A DNA stretch of 64,000 bases, from contig CM042985.1 of the NCBI GenBank assembly GCA_023678885.1, positions 3,584,985 to 3,648,984 on the forward strand. Direction: 5' to 3'. The notes beneath the pieces are model-generated. The model was not told the origin of the DNA and made no database searches. It was given only the letters and a program-made list of their open reading frames with translations. Both the position numbers and the translations under genes were made by a program. Positions 1 through 11,250 of this stretch are shown here, one piece after another. The DNA comes from Pogostemon cablin. Taxonomy: Eukaryota > Streptophyta > Magnoliopsida > Lamiales > Lamiaceae. How positions within the stretch are numbered: position 1 is the first letter of the stretch; each line of letters opens with the position of its first letter.

Positions 1-2030
1 AAAGATATCCATTATTATTTTTATTATTTTTTAAAAATTCTATTAATTAATTTCATGAGATTCTTTTTTATTTTTAAAATTTTTGTAATTAAAGTTTTTA
101 TAAAAAAAATATTTTAATTCTGTTATTCTTTCATTGTATATTATATTTTAATATTTTGATTTATTTATGTTATTAATTTTTTTTCATGATTAATATTATA
201 ATTTTTTAAATTAATTTTGTAAAAAAAATTATTTCATCGAATTGATTTATATTGAATTTATTTTTTATTAATTACTTTATTGTATTTTTTTTCTTAACTA
301 ATTAATTTAATTTTGCAACAATAATCATAACAAATTTTAATAAACCAATTCAATAATTTTTTTGAAATTTTTTTAATAAATCAATTTAATAACGAAATTA
401 AATTTTTCCAAAAAAAGAAAATTCACATTTGAGTGTATATAAATTGAATTTTACTTTTCAATATAAACTTATATTAGATTATATATATATATATATATAT
501 ATAAAAGTTTCAAAAATAGCATAAAAATCTTAAGAGGAAACTAAACTTTTAATTTTAGCAATTTATGGTTAATATATTTTCTCCACCCTAAAGTAATAGT
601 TGCATTGGTTTTTTCATGAGGATTAATAAAATAAAAATTTAATGTATATTGAGGTGAGAGAAATAATATTTTAGTGTAAAACGATTAATTTATTAGAATG
701 GTATAAAAGACTCTTTAAAATTTTAGAAAGGATTTTCATAAAATAGAGAGATTTTTTAATTTTAAAAAATCATATTTTAAATATGCTAAAACAAACTCTC
801 ATATTTTCATTTTCAATGTAAATTCATAACATGTTTTTTCTTTTAATTTATTAAAAATTATTTCTCTCTAAATATAAATATTTTGTACAATAATTTTTGG
901 GGTGGTCTTAAAAATACATCTATCTATTACAATAAATTTGAATGGAATGTTCAAGTATCCATTTCATTATCATTATTGTTTAACTAAATACATATAAAAA
1001 TAAGTAATAAAAAATTACTCGGTAAGTATAAGCTCAAATTCAAATTACTTTTCAATTATAAACTATTAATCTTTATTTTCCTATTGTTTTTCAATTTTCT
1101 ATTTTTTAACCCAAAAAATTAAAACTGTTATTAAAAATACGTTACATATATGCCTTAAAATGGATAAGGACGCCAATTCATTAAAAATAAAAAAAGTTTG
1201 AAAATTTTTTCATGCCAATAATTATATACATACATCTCAACCTTAAATTTAGGATTATTCTGTGTTGCACCGGTGAGATTTATAGAGTAAATTAGGATTG
1301 TAGTGAGTAGTAATATATATTTTTTAATTATTTTATTTTATTGAAGGGTGAAGATTGAATAAGAATATGATCTAACGGTTGAAATTATTTAAGTGCACCC
1401 GGTGCACTGTAGTTAAACTCTTAAAGTTAAAATAATTTTCAAAATAGTTATTTCTTAATATATACAACCAAAATTCCAAACAGATGATAAAATCACAAAG
1501 AAAGGGATCGAGAACCACAATTAGAACTGCGCACCTTCGCATTCATATAATCATATTTCTGGAAATTTGCATATTCATTTCATATTTATGATGTTATTAT
1601 AAATTGAAAATCAAATAGAGTGTTACTATAAAAACAATAATAGTTTCATGAATATATTTTAAAAACACAAATAATTAACATTTAAATTTCAAATCAACAA
1701 AATAAAATTAAATTTGAACTTTAAAATCAGATAAATAATCAAATTAAACATAATCAGATACTCTTATTACAATATAATTAATTATCCTTGAAGAATGTGA
1801 TCCTCCTTCAGTTCTTCCTGGTCCACCTGCATTATTTTTTATTTTGAAGGATGTTAAATAATTAATGACCAGCATTTACTATAACTTGATGACATGCAAT
1901 CATTCAAATTGGACTGCAGTTTAAATGCAGATCATTTACCACAACTTGATGACATACAATCATTCAACTCGATGACATGCAATAATGACCAACATTTACC
2001 ACAACTTCCTGTTCCAATGCTTGCATAAAG
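1..2030. other. AT-rich intergenic spacer
   Basis: No coding signal was recognised on either strand. The stretch is dominated by A/T homopolymers and a short TA run near 481-502. At 1261-1410 there is a possible small inverted-repeat element whose right end carries the GC-rich palindrome GTGCACCCGGTGCAC. That palindrome resembles the ends of the elements at 43.5, 45.7 and 61.7 kb. Confidence 0.6.
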
Positions 2031-2140
2031 AGTTCAAATAACTCCATATTCTTCATCAGAAAAATCTCCATGTTTAATGTTGGGTCTGAGATAATTAGGC
2101 CACCTCAATCTGCAGCTCTTTCCACATTGTCTCAGACGCT
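2031..2140 (-). pseudogene. R2R3-MYB gene fragment (R2/R3 junction)
   Basis: Read on the minus strand, about 34 residues match the end of MYB repeat R2 and the start of R3: KRLRQCGKSCRLRWPNYLRP followed by NIKHGDFSDEE. This is the signature of plant R2R3-MYB transcription factors, and the NIKHG-[DG]-F-[ST]-[DE]-E-E form is typical of the RAX/MYB36-like group (subgroup assignment is inference). The frame stops shortly after R3 begins. No first-exon R2 helices or downstream R3 and activation region were found nearby. The sequence reading into it from 2140-2330 is open but not recognisable. I read this as an isolated exon fragment, probably carried by a transposon or left by duplication, and not a working factor. 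Confidence 0.75.
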
Positions 2141-2330
2141 TGAACATGGAAGCATTTTTAAGCATGTATGGTATCACCATAAACCTGGCAAAATCTGGAT
2201 TACTAACATCCAAACTGAATTGGTGCAGTGCATTGATAACTACACACTTGACTTTACTGCCTCTAATAAAAACATGCTCCATTTGTGACACCTTTCTATC
2301 CTGAAATACAGTCACAAAGTTCATCGACAC

Positions 2331-3270
2331 AAATATTCAAGCAACACCCAATATCCTGATCCATAACCATATGAGAAAGAAGCATCTAAATTGAGAATAT
2401 GAAAATACAGCCTGTAATAAGATTCAGTTTAATGTTAATCCCACTTCCATTTCCCAACAATCATTGCAGCCTGTATTAATGAGATGTGGTCTTCTCCTTA
2501 CCTTAAAAGTTGTATTCTCGAGCAGTGTTAACATCAAATGGAAAAGAATATGGTGTGAAAATACCGAATATAGTGGCCACACTCAATGTTTATTTGTACA
2601 TCAATTCTGCTGCCGCCACGGAATGAGAGAAGTATAAAAGTAAAACAGAAAAGAAAGAATAATAGCACATATGGAGGTAAACAAAAAAAGAAAGAACAAC
2701 ATAATCCTTTTGCTTAAAAATAAAAATAAGTGAAAAGGAACAGGAAAAAAAATACATCAGGAGCAATACATACAAAAGCAACAATGTCAAATAGTGAGTA
2801 AAAAATATTAATACCTAAACATTTTAGAAGATCACACTAATGATGAATAAACACAACAAAATCAAGAACTGCATTTGTCGATTAAAAGTCAAACAATGAG
2901 TAAAGAATATTAATAAACCTGAGAAAACAGGGGATGCTCACCGACTAATGGATAGGACCAAAAATTATCATCACGAAGGAGAAATTGAACAACATACAAC
3001 GAATTCAGAACCGAGCAAATCCATAGCTGTAATACATGAATCAAATTAATTCGAAAAAACTTAATGCATGATCCATTACTACCTTCTTATACACAATGCT
3101 CTTCTTCGTGGACTTGGATGTTGACCTCTCCACTGTCGTCCTTTTACGACGGCCCACGTCAGATTGCAGGGAGGAGTAAAATTATTTAAATTCGAAATGT
3201 AAAAATTATTCCTCTGTTAATTTGTTTCGGTTGACAATACAATAACAATTCAATATATATTTTGAATGGA
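2331..3270. other. Spacer without recognised gene
   Basis: AT-rich sequence with no recognisable exon. Open frames on either strand are short and of low complexity. Confidence 0.5.
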
Positions 3271-3274
3271 ACAT

Positions 3275-3410
3275 GTTAATTACATCATCTGCTTCAAGGC
3301 CTTGAAAGCTATCAAAAGTTGCAACCTCAATACCCATGGCTAGAGTAATATCTTCTAGTATGTCCCTTATAAATTGCACTTGAGCAACATAAGGAGATTG
3401 TAAGGCTAAT
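3275..3410 (-). pseudogene. Superfamily-1 RNA/DNA helicase fragment
   Basis: The minus strand encodes about 43 residues including SPYVAQVQFIRDIL and, 13 residues later, IEVATFDSFQGLEADDVI. This pair matches the C-terminal RecA lobe of UPF1/SEN1-type SF1 helicases: an SPY-x-AQV segment, then a V-x-T-[VF]-D-[SG]-FQG-x-E motif. No Walker motif or other helicase exon was found around it. Like the MYB piece 1 kb away it lies on the minus strand as an orphan exon, which suggests capture or decay. The residues are visible; the UPF1-like label is by family knowledge and moderately sure. Confidence 0.55.
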
Positions 3411-4717
3411 TATGGTTTAGCAAGGTATTCCCTACTGTAAACAAAATACAAACATGATTTCAATGAATTTTAAACACACTGTATTATAGAAGTCAGCATG
3501 GCTCAAAATATTATCAATAGCAAGAGCACAATCTTACCAATTTATATATAACAATAGTCTCACAAGGTCACACCTATATAACAATCATGCTTAAACGTTA
3601 TTCTACTTATATATAACAATATCTCACACCGTCACACCTATATAACAATCATACTTAAACATGTCATTAATTATATTTAGGCATAATTTTGTAAAGCACC
3701 TGGATTGGCTGGGAGTGGTGTCACAGGGCTTGCAAAGATTCATGTCGTGGGTGACTTGAAAAGATTAAAGCATCAAATAAGCAGTTCCCATTGTACCACC
3801 ATAAACAGTAACATCCTAAATATGTTGTGTAATTCCCCATGTATCAACCACAACCTTGTAAAAGATAATAAACAATTGAATTTCAAGTTAAAGATGTCTT
3901 TATGTAAATCTGTTTCCACCAAGGAAAAGTATAAAGATAATATAAAAGATAATTACGTACAATTTTTTGAGGTCGAGAACTGCCCTTGGAAATCGCTGAG
4001 CAATGGTGGAATAAGGCAATGAAAGACACCTCATTAGTGATTATTGCGGGTGAATTTCGATCATACCATCCCTCCATACATCTCCTTCTTCACTATGTTT
4101 GGGTTTGGCATTGTATTAGGAAAGCAACGATCCTGCAAAATTTCAAATGCAAATCTTACCATCTCTCAGATCATGTAATTAAAAAAGTCTTGCTCTTGAA
4201 TAATACTCCATATAAATTGAAAAAAAAAACTTACAGTTGGGTGCAGATAACCAACTGGAGTGGTTGGTGTTCTCAGGACTACATGGGCAATTTACTGAGG
4301 ATGGTTGAAGCAGAGCCACTTTTGGATGAGCTTCTCTTCCTGATAAAGTTACAGTACCTATGTAAAATCTTCTTCACCAAAAATCCATAAAGCATACCAG
4401 CAGTAAAAAGATGCAGATAGTGCGGTGACACCGCTGCCGTTTTTTTTGTCAGCCTCATCTTCGCCAGAGTCACGCCGCCGCCCTCCAGACTAAATCTCGC
4501 TGGCGAGTCGGCGGTGAAGCTCCTCCCCACCGCCGGCAACATACTTGAACAGCGTAGGGAACGACAGCCTTAATCTCCCGTAGGCGTTGAACCCTGTGAA
4601 AAAAAAACAGAACAGATGATTTGCAGAAAGGATCTAAGAAGCAAGATTAAATTAAATGGTGAGGTTCTGTGGCAGTAAAAGGGGGAATAAGCAGTAAAAG
4701 AAAAACTCCAGTTCTCT
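3411..4717. other. Mixed spacer with GC-rich patch
   Basis: An open stretch at 3705-4022 (plus) and one at 3986-4390 (plus) have no recognisable domain. At about 4420-4590 base composition jumps to GC-rich, with CCGCCG and GCCGGC runs, and frames open on the minus strand. This could be the relic of a first exon or a captured gene piece, but I could not assign it. Confidence 0.35.
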
Positions 4718-4756
4718 CCCCCTCTCCCTCTCCCTCTCCCTCTCCCTCTCCCTCTC
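4717..4756. repeat. (CTCTCC)n microsatellite
   Basis: About six head-to-tail CTCTCC units, followed by a second CT-rich run near 4798-4812. The minus-strand frame across it reads as alternating Arg-Gly and is a low-complexity artefact. Confidence 0.85.
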
Positions 4757-4849
4757 GAATGGTGAGATTCTGAAGCGTTTCTCTCACTTACTCTCGCGCG
4801 CTCTCTCTCTCTAAGAAACAAATTTTGAAATTTAAAATTCATCATCAAT

Positions 4850-5970
4850 TAATGGGACAAATAATGCTTTTGAGTTCTCAAAAGTTAACAGGCCTTCTAA
4901 ACAATTAATTACCTTAATTAATGAGCGTGTTCTGCAACCCAAAGTTCAAAGATTAGGCTTTTCATATTCCCAAGATTAGTGCGGCCGAAATTAATACGAC
5001 TGTTTAGCTTTTTTTATGGACTCTGATACCTTCCCATTATTTTTTATTAATCACGCTAGCTATTATTTAGCTTATTCAATAATTTTATTCATTAAAAAAT
5101 TTACTTTCTAAAAATAGACATGAGTTTAGGCGGGAAAATACTGCTTTCCATATTTAGCAACTTTTTTACTTTTTTATATATATATATATAGATTCCCACG
5201 TCCACATTAGCACCGCCTCCCTTAATTAATTGGTAGGGTAAATATGAAAATTGATTTTGTGCCCTTTTCAACTTCAATTGTTTTTTTATTGCATTTTTTA
5301 CTTTTAGTTTTTTGGAATCCATTTTTTGTCCTTTTGATTATTTTGGTCCAAATTTAGTTATTTTGCGTCGAAAATTCAAAAAAATTGCCGGAAAAATTGT
5401 GTGCGAGTTGCACGTGCTCAAATTTAGTCATGTTTGTAGTTCCAACTTCAATCCTTTTTTTTATTGGAATTTTCACTTTGGTCCCATGTCCTATTTTAGT
5501 CCTTTTTTGTCCAGCTTTTACTATTTTTTGCCAATATTTTAAAAAATTCGTCGGAAATCATGTGTATAGTAATCACTTACTTTTTGCTCGTGGATTAAGG
5601 AGTATAGTAATTTAATGTATTGTAAGGTGAGAGAAATAATATTTTAATGTGTAGTGAGTAGTTGTATTAGAGAATGGATATACTATTCCAAAGTGGTATT
5701 CCATCTCATGTTCCCCAATCTCAAATAAACGACACATCATATTTTCAAATTTAAATTTAAAAAAAGTACACATGTCAATTTCCTAAGATGATGAAACATC
5801 AGATGGAGTATAGATTTGGAACAGGGGATCTGGTTTTGTTGTATTAGTGTTGAGTGTGGGGTTATGTGTGGTAGTTGTGGGTCACATCAATCAAAAAATG
5901 AAATAGATATTTTGTAATGGGACGAACCAAAATGGAAATATTGATATGTATTAAAGGGACGGAAGGAATA
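4850..5970. other. Spacer with degenerate MITE remains
   Basis: No gene was recognised. At about 5580-5970 there are scrambled pieces of the same Stowaway-like MITE family seen intact at 6518-6740: a GGATTAAGGAGTAT-like segment, then GGACGAACCAAAATGG and a terminal GGGACGGA. A short poly(TA) lies at 5175-5190. Confidence 0.5.
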
Positions 5971-5976
5971 TATGAA

Positions 5977-6369
5977 AAAATATCAATTTTGGTCCTGTAT
6001 CTTTTTCAAAATCCAATTTTAGTCCTGTAACTTTTGGTATTTTCAATTTTAGTCATTTTAGTTTCAATTTTGGTCCTGTAACTTTTAAAATTTCAATTTT
6101 AGTCCTATAAGTTTCAAATTTAGTCCTGTATCTTTTTAAAATTTCAAAATTAGTCATATTATAAATTATATCATACTTCAAAAGATACATGACTAATTTT
6201 GATAATTTAAAAAGATACAGGACTAAATTTGAAACTTATAGGACTAAAATTGAAAATTTAAAAGTTACAGGACTAAAATTGAAACTAAAAGGACTAAAAT
6301 TGAAAATATCAAAAGTTACAGGACTAAAATTGAATTTTGAAAAAGATATAGAACCAAAATTGATATTTT
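5977..6369. mobile_element. Fold-back element with 181-bp inverted arms
   Basis: Positions 5977-6157 and 6189-6369 are inverted copies of each other, both 181 bp, around a 31-nt spacer. Within each arm a short motif of the form TTTTAGTCCTGTAACTTTT recurs at about 30-50-bp spacing, so arms can pair in more than one register. No coding capacity was seen. It resembles non-autonomous fold-back or MULE-type MITEs in plants; the superfamily is not determined. A transcript through it would form a long near-perfect hairpin. Confidence 0.85.
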
Positions 6370-6517
6370 CTCAGGAATATATTAATGTAAGCTTTATAGA
6401 AGAATGTGCCTTTCTCTCTCTATAGGCAATGGTCACACTATCTTGAGAATTGGTCCATTTTTCATTATTTGCATGTTGCAAACCTGTTTAGTAGTTAACC
6501 TTTAAATTAAAAAAATA

Positions 6518-6740
6518 CTCCATCCGCCTGCCTCAAAGAAGGGCATTTATTTGTGTGCATGTTGATTAAGGAGTATTATTATTTAATGTGTAGTGGGTAG
6601 TTGTATTAATGGGAGTGTGGACCCCAAATTTTAGTTGTATTAGATGTGTGTGTGGGTCCCATGTGTGTAAAAAAAGGAAATGATCTTATTTGGAGCGGAC
6701 GATCAAAATGGAAAAAACACACTCTTTCAAGCGGAGGGAG
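6518..6740. mobile_element. Stowaway-like MITE
   Basis: The element starts CTCCATCCGCC and ends GCGGAGGGAG, and is flanked by TA on both sides, as expected of Tc1/mariner-type MITEs. Its internal sequence (GGATTAAGGAGTATTATT, GTGGGTCCCATGTGTG, GACGATCAAAATGG) is the same family as the element at 27326-27555 and those at the array junctions. Confidence 0.8.
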
Positions 6741-7324
6741 TAAGTATATTTTTTTGATCTAACAGTTTAAATCCAATCTAGATTGATTCAATGGTCAGAA
6801 TTCACTTGGGTCATATGAACCTGGGTCAGCTAAGTAATGCCCTAAAGTATTTTTTTATTTTTTATTTTTGCTTTTTTTAAGTTGATTTCATAATCTCTTT
6901 CATATTCGATTTTTCTTAGAATTTTGGCTATTTTTCTTTTCTTTTTGTTAAGTTGATTTCATACTCTCTTTCACAATTGATTTCCCTTAAAATTCCGGTA
7001 AGACATTGCCATGGACGACATTGGAATTGGATTCAACTCTCGTATTCTCCATTTCTCTGTATTTTTATTTGTATTGGCATGATATTTTTTTTTCTTTTCT
7101 TATTTGTTTAAAAAATAAAGATAAAAGAGAAGAGGGTATAATGATCTTAATTTTAGTAATGTTAATATACATATGAATAAAATATTGGGGTATAAGAAGT
7201 AAATAGGGTATATTAAGTAATATCGGGTGAAAATAGCCGCCTCTTTTTATATAATGCACCATTTATTTTTGTAGAGAAACGATGGACTAATAAAGTCGTC
7301 TTCATATTTGAATCTATTAGTTAA

Positions 7325-7378
<54 letters not shown>

Positions 7379-7960
7379 GAGTGAAATAACTTACCTACAG
7401 TAATTAGTACATGTCCAAATATATTGAACAATACACATACACTACTTATTAAACATCTATAATACTATTTCTAATCATACATACAATTGAAAGTTTCAAT
7501 AACCCACGTATCAAAGCAATTAGAGGATTTAGTAAATCTATTATTACAAACTACTATTTTTTCTAAACTTCAAGATCTAAGAATTAATTACGATAAATAT
7601 GTGTAAGATGTAAATTGAAGTAATGTACCCAATCTATTTGAATATTCACATGAAAATAGATCACAATCAATCTACCAAATTAGCATCCATATGTCATGAG
7701 AGGAGTTTTGTTCTCCGATTAAACATGAAAAATATTTTCAAATGAAAATATCACAAAAAGCTATCCCACTGATTAGTCATTTAATTAGTTCATTCACAAT
7801 TTCACATATTAAATTAAATAACTTTATAAATTTTGTTGGTTTGGAATTTGAGGTTAAGAAGTTGTGTTAATAAAAGTTTATTAATTAATTAAAAATTATT
7901 ATGAAACATTTTATAATAGTAATTGATTAGTCTCGATTCATTAATTAATTGATAAGTAGT
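6741..7960. other. Spacer; possible MULE terminal remnant and AT microsatellite
   Basis: At 6755-6850 a segment containing GATCTAACAGTTTAAATCC and TTGGGTCATATGAACCTGGGTCAG resembles the right end of the Pack-MULE at 50.6-50.7 kb and may be a solo terminal remnant. A perfect (ATA)n run lies at 7325-7376. No gene was seen. Confidence 0.4.
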
Positions 7961-9640
7961 AATTTCTTTCCCCATCAAAAATCTTTTACAACTCTTGACC
8001 CTTTTTACTTTTTGTCTCCTCAAGATTTATTCTCATCTTTATTTTTTTTTCTCTCGTCATTATTATTGCTTCTACTCTCTCTTCTTTATTTTTTCCCTAT
8101 GTAAGTTCTCATCTATAAAAATGGAGTGTTATTTATACTTTATTTATACTAACTCCAGTTGGAAAGAAATAAGTATAATTTAGGTAAAATTTGGCTCGCT
8201 TGAAAATAGCCTACAAACAGTACTGCACTAGTATAGTTTGAAAATTTGTAACTGTCCTAGCTGATATTAATCCCAACTTGTAAATTAACATCCATTTCAT
8301 ATTAGCTTGATCCCAATCAGGGCTCAGAATTCATATGACACTTTCATATATCATTTTTTGTACCACCGTTTGGTGTCGCCACCTAATACTGGAGGGAGAA
8401 ATTATTAATTTTGATCGTAAAAAAAATAAAATAAAAAAACAATGAAAACACAGGAGATAAGAAAGCCTTTCTTTTATCTTGGGAAATTGAAATACAAACA
8501 ACACCATCAACAAGAAATCGATTCATTCATATAAGCAAGCTATTTGCTTATATAAAGTAGTATTAAAGTGAGTAATTAGTTGCAAAGAAAGCTAAAAATA
8601 TTGAATGGAATCATATAAGCAAATAGAGGAAAATATTTTTGAAAGTCACTCGAATTGCTTTTATATTGATTCAAATATTTTGTCAAGCATTAGATCAAAG
8701 TGAAAAAAATCTCAATAAACAAGATATCATGAAAATAATTATTTGTATACTGGATTGAAACTCATAATATCTTTATCTTGTTTTCTTCTTCTCTGTGATT
8801 ATCATCTGAAACCTTGTTCACTTTGTTCGCTTCAATATTTCCCCCCAATTTTTTTCATGATGTTTGTTTCAATTTTAATTTGATTGGGATTTTTTAATTT
8901 TCATTTTTCATTTTTTTTATGACGGATTTTATTCTTTCTAAAATAAAATTAAGTTAATGACTTTCCGAATGTATGATTAATGGCTTCTCTTTCCAGTATT
9001 AGGTGCCGAAGATCTCCGCAGTGGCACATGAGATGATATACAAAAGTAGCACAGGAAATTCGAATAGCCATAAAAAATATATTGGATCAAATTAATCTAT
9101 CAATCAATCTACAATATATAATACTATAAAATAAAATGATAATTTTGAAAGGTAAAAAAAGTTTCTCGAGTAATTGTATAGAAATTCGTGTTAGAATTGA
9201 CAGAGAAATTTAAGAAGGAATTTTAGGAATAATTATAACATTATCTTAAAATATATTTAGAATTGGTAGAGAAATTTAAGAAGAAATTTTAAGAATAACT
9301 ATAATATTATTTTAAAATATATTTTGTACATTAATATTAATATGTGTAATGGAAAATATAATTTTATATCTGTAAGTAATTTTATATTACGAATGTATGA
9401 ATTAATAATAATAATAATATCTAAATACGCTTTGTATTTAATATTTATTGACAATTATATTTATTATAAATAATGTGTAATATATATTACTTCATTTAAT
9501 TAAAATTATATAAATAGAAATATTATGTATTTTCTATTTAATTAATCAATTAAGCAAATATAAGAATGAATATAATAAAAAAATATAAATAAAATATAAT
9601 TTTATACACATAATATAAATACTATATAGGTCTAAACGGG
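7961..9640. repeat. Diverged duplicate of 21.5 kb and 41.5-42.0 kb spacer
   Basis: Segments at 7985-8190, 8205-8320 and 9070-9170 match the same ordered blocks at 41555-42005, and the first also matches 21535-21700. Shared landmarks are TTTTGTCTCCTCA, AAAATGGAGTGTT, TAACTCCAGTTGGAAA and GTTTCTCGAGTAATTG. No gene was recognised here. The match shows that the duplicated region extends left of the valyl-tRNA synthetase pseudogene. Confidence 0.6.
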
Positions 9641-9682
9641 ACATCATTATTATTCAGATCTATGCCATTTTTGATACGGGTC

Positions 9683-9788
9683 GGGTCGGGTCGGGTCCGT
9701 CCCAATTTACGGGCCAGGGTGAGTTCAAGTGGTCTGGGTCGGGTCAGGTCCGTCCCAATTTACGGGCCAGGGTGAGTTCAAGTGGTCT
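9683..9788. repeat. 53-bp tandem duplication
   Basis: Two near-identical 53-bp units, each with GGTCCGTCCCAATTTACGGG and GTGAGTTCAAGTGGTCT, sit just upstream of the LW-family gene. They may include part of its promoter. The preceding GGGTC hexamer run extends the repeat to about 9677. Confidence 0.85.
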
Positions 9789-9804
9789 GGGTCATTTTTC
9801 ACAT

Positions 9805-9979
9805 CCTCCTCTCTCCGCATCTCTTTCCTCCAAAAACCCTAAATTTCTGTATATATATATATATTATTTTCAGTCTCTCATCGCCACTTAACATCACCTC
9901 TTTCCCTCATCTCTCCGCATCTTTTCCTCCAAAAACCCTGAATTTCTATATATATACTATATTATTTTCAGTCTCTCAT
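9805..9979 (+). promoter_or_regulatory. Duplicated leader with telobox
   Basis: Two ~99-bp tandem copies of a CT-rich leader precede the start codon. The first carries the telobox AAACCCTAA at 9834-9842; in the second it is mutated to AAACCCTGA. The same order (CT-rich tract, telobox, start codon) precedes the other LW-family loci, so I read this as leader or proximal promoter. Teloboxes are known in promoters of growth-related and organelle-protein genes. Confidence 0.55.
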
Positions 9980-10399
9980 ATGGGAATCATTAATTATTTT
10001 CTCAAATCCAAGGTCATCTCACCATTCGGCCCTCGGATGAATCGGCTCCACCCTTCCCCAACCCCAACCCTCCACCAATCTCATCTGAAATCGCTCGCTC
10101 TCTACTCGCGCTTACATGGGCCCGGTGACGAAGCAGCAGAGGACCGCACTCCCCGTTCTCAGGAGTCTCCTCCGCTTATTCCGGAGAAACCGATCGATTT
10201 CTCGTTAATCGAGAAGCCTAGGGGTTTCCGGGGAACGGCGGACCATTTCCTGGCATATGCGGAGCGTTATGGGGCTTTCGCGGATTACATCAAGGAGCAC
10301 GGCGGCCTCCCAGCTGGAACATTCCACCTCACCCCCACCCAAACCCAAAAACTTTGGCGTGATTTCGTCTTTGAGTTCGAAAAGAAGAAGAAGAAGTAA
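9980..10399 (+). CDS. LW-family protein, unknown function (single-copy locus)
   Basis: A 139-residue frame from ATG at 9980; the sequence is open further upstream but without ATG. Residues 1-50 are basic and hydroxylated with almost no acidic residues, like a mitochondrial or plastid presequence, ending near LYSR. Next comes an acidic Pro-rich linker (DEAAEDRTPRSQES), then P-LIPEKPIDFSLIEKP and a helical block with FLAYAERYGAFADYI. The C-terminus holds TQTQKLWRDF and a Lys tail. The same ordered elements occur in the array at 27.9-37.2 kb and in rearranged loci at 24.5 and 48.5 kb. This is the only member with the complete domain on one strand and a native stop. No known domain was recognised. 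Alternative start: Met at residue 20. It could be a conserved orphan gene. Confidence 0.65.
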   Translation: MGIINYFLKSKVISPFGPRMNRLHPSPTPTLHQSHLKSLALYSRLHGPGDEAAEDRTPRSQESPPLIPEKPIDFSLIEKPRGFRGTADHFLAYAERYGAFADYIKEHGGLPAGTFHLTPTQTQKLWRDFVFEFEKKKKK

Positions 10400-10525
10400 G
10401 AAGGGGAATATTTGAAACATCATCGTTGTTTGTTAAAGTTAAACTTTATGCAAGTTTTAAATTCCTACCGTTGTTACATCACGGTCTTGTAAGCAGATAA
10501 ATAAATAAACATATGTTCCTTAAGT

Positions 10526-10615
10526 GGATCCTCTTATCTTATTTTCCTTTTGTTCTCCCACACCATAATAAGGATCCTCTTATCTTATTTTCCTTTTGTT
10601 CTCCCACACCATAAT
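10526..10615. repeat. 46-bp tandem duplication
   Basis: GGATCCTCTTATC...CACACCATAAT occurs twice with a 46-bp period, in the 3' flank of the LW-family gene. Confidence 0.9.
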
Positions 10616-10639
10616 TGTATACTCAAGTTTATCGCTGTT

Positions 10640-11250
10640 AAAACATCAGCACATCATGCTGAGCCGTTTCATCATGTAGTATTACATCTTTTGAAGCTCA
10701 CCAGAAACTCAAAAAGTGAAAATAAAATAATTAAGATAAAATATTGGTGACTGAAGTAACATGTAATGAATAAAAATATTTTGATGAACAGATAAATTTT
10801 AACTATATAGTATAGGAGTATCCTTAATATTAATGTGTAAAAGTTGCACATATTTGCCAATTATTAAATATTTGAATTTCAAAATAGTATCTTAAGACAT
10901 TTCAACATTCATTTGAATAAAAGAGAAATAATAGAGAAATAATTTAATGCAATATGATTTCAATTCGACCGATTTGGTTACTTATTATTGATGTCCACCT
11001 CTTCAAGGTAAAGTAATTTTGGGTGTGTGTGTTAATCATTATATAGCTGTTTGAAGCTATATTATATGCTTATTTTTAGCATCTTTCCTCCTTGGATGCA
11101 GGTTCTGCCACCACCCAATGTTACTGGAGCCCTTCATACTGGCCATGCCCTTACTGCTGCAATTGAGGTTTGCTGGTGAACTAAGACATTTATTTTAAAA
11201 AGTATTGTTTCATTTATTTTCTTGATATGTGTTGCTTCCCGGATACTATT
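10640..11250 (+). repeat. Segmental duplicate of 45.00-45.67 kb (ValRS intron 4 to exon 6 start)
   Basis: The segment aligns with 45005-45669. Both begin near GCTGAGCC, share TTTTGAAGCTCAC and AAAATATTGGTGACTGAAGTA, and run through a splice acceptor into the exon VLPPPNV of valyl-tRNA synthetase. The two copies are the only overlap between the separated halves of that gene. They act as direct repeats at the ends of a 34-kb segment. Confidence 0.8.

Noticed and set aside
4570..4848. Arg-Gly repeat protein on minus strand
   Set aside because: It is produced by the (CTCTCC)n microsatellite.
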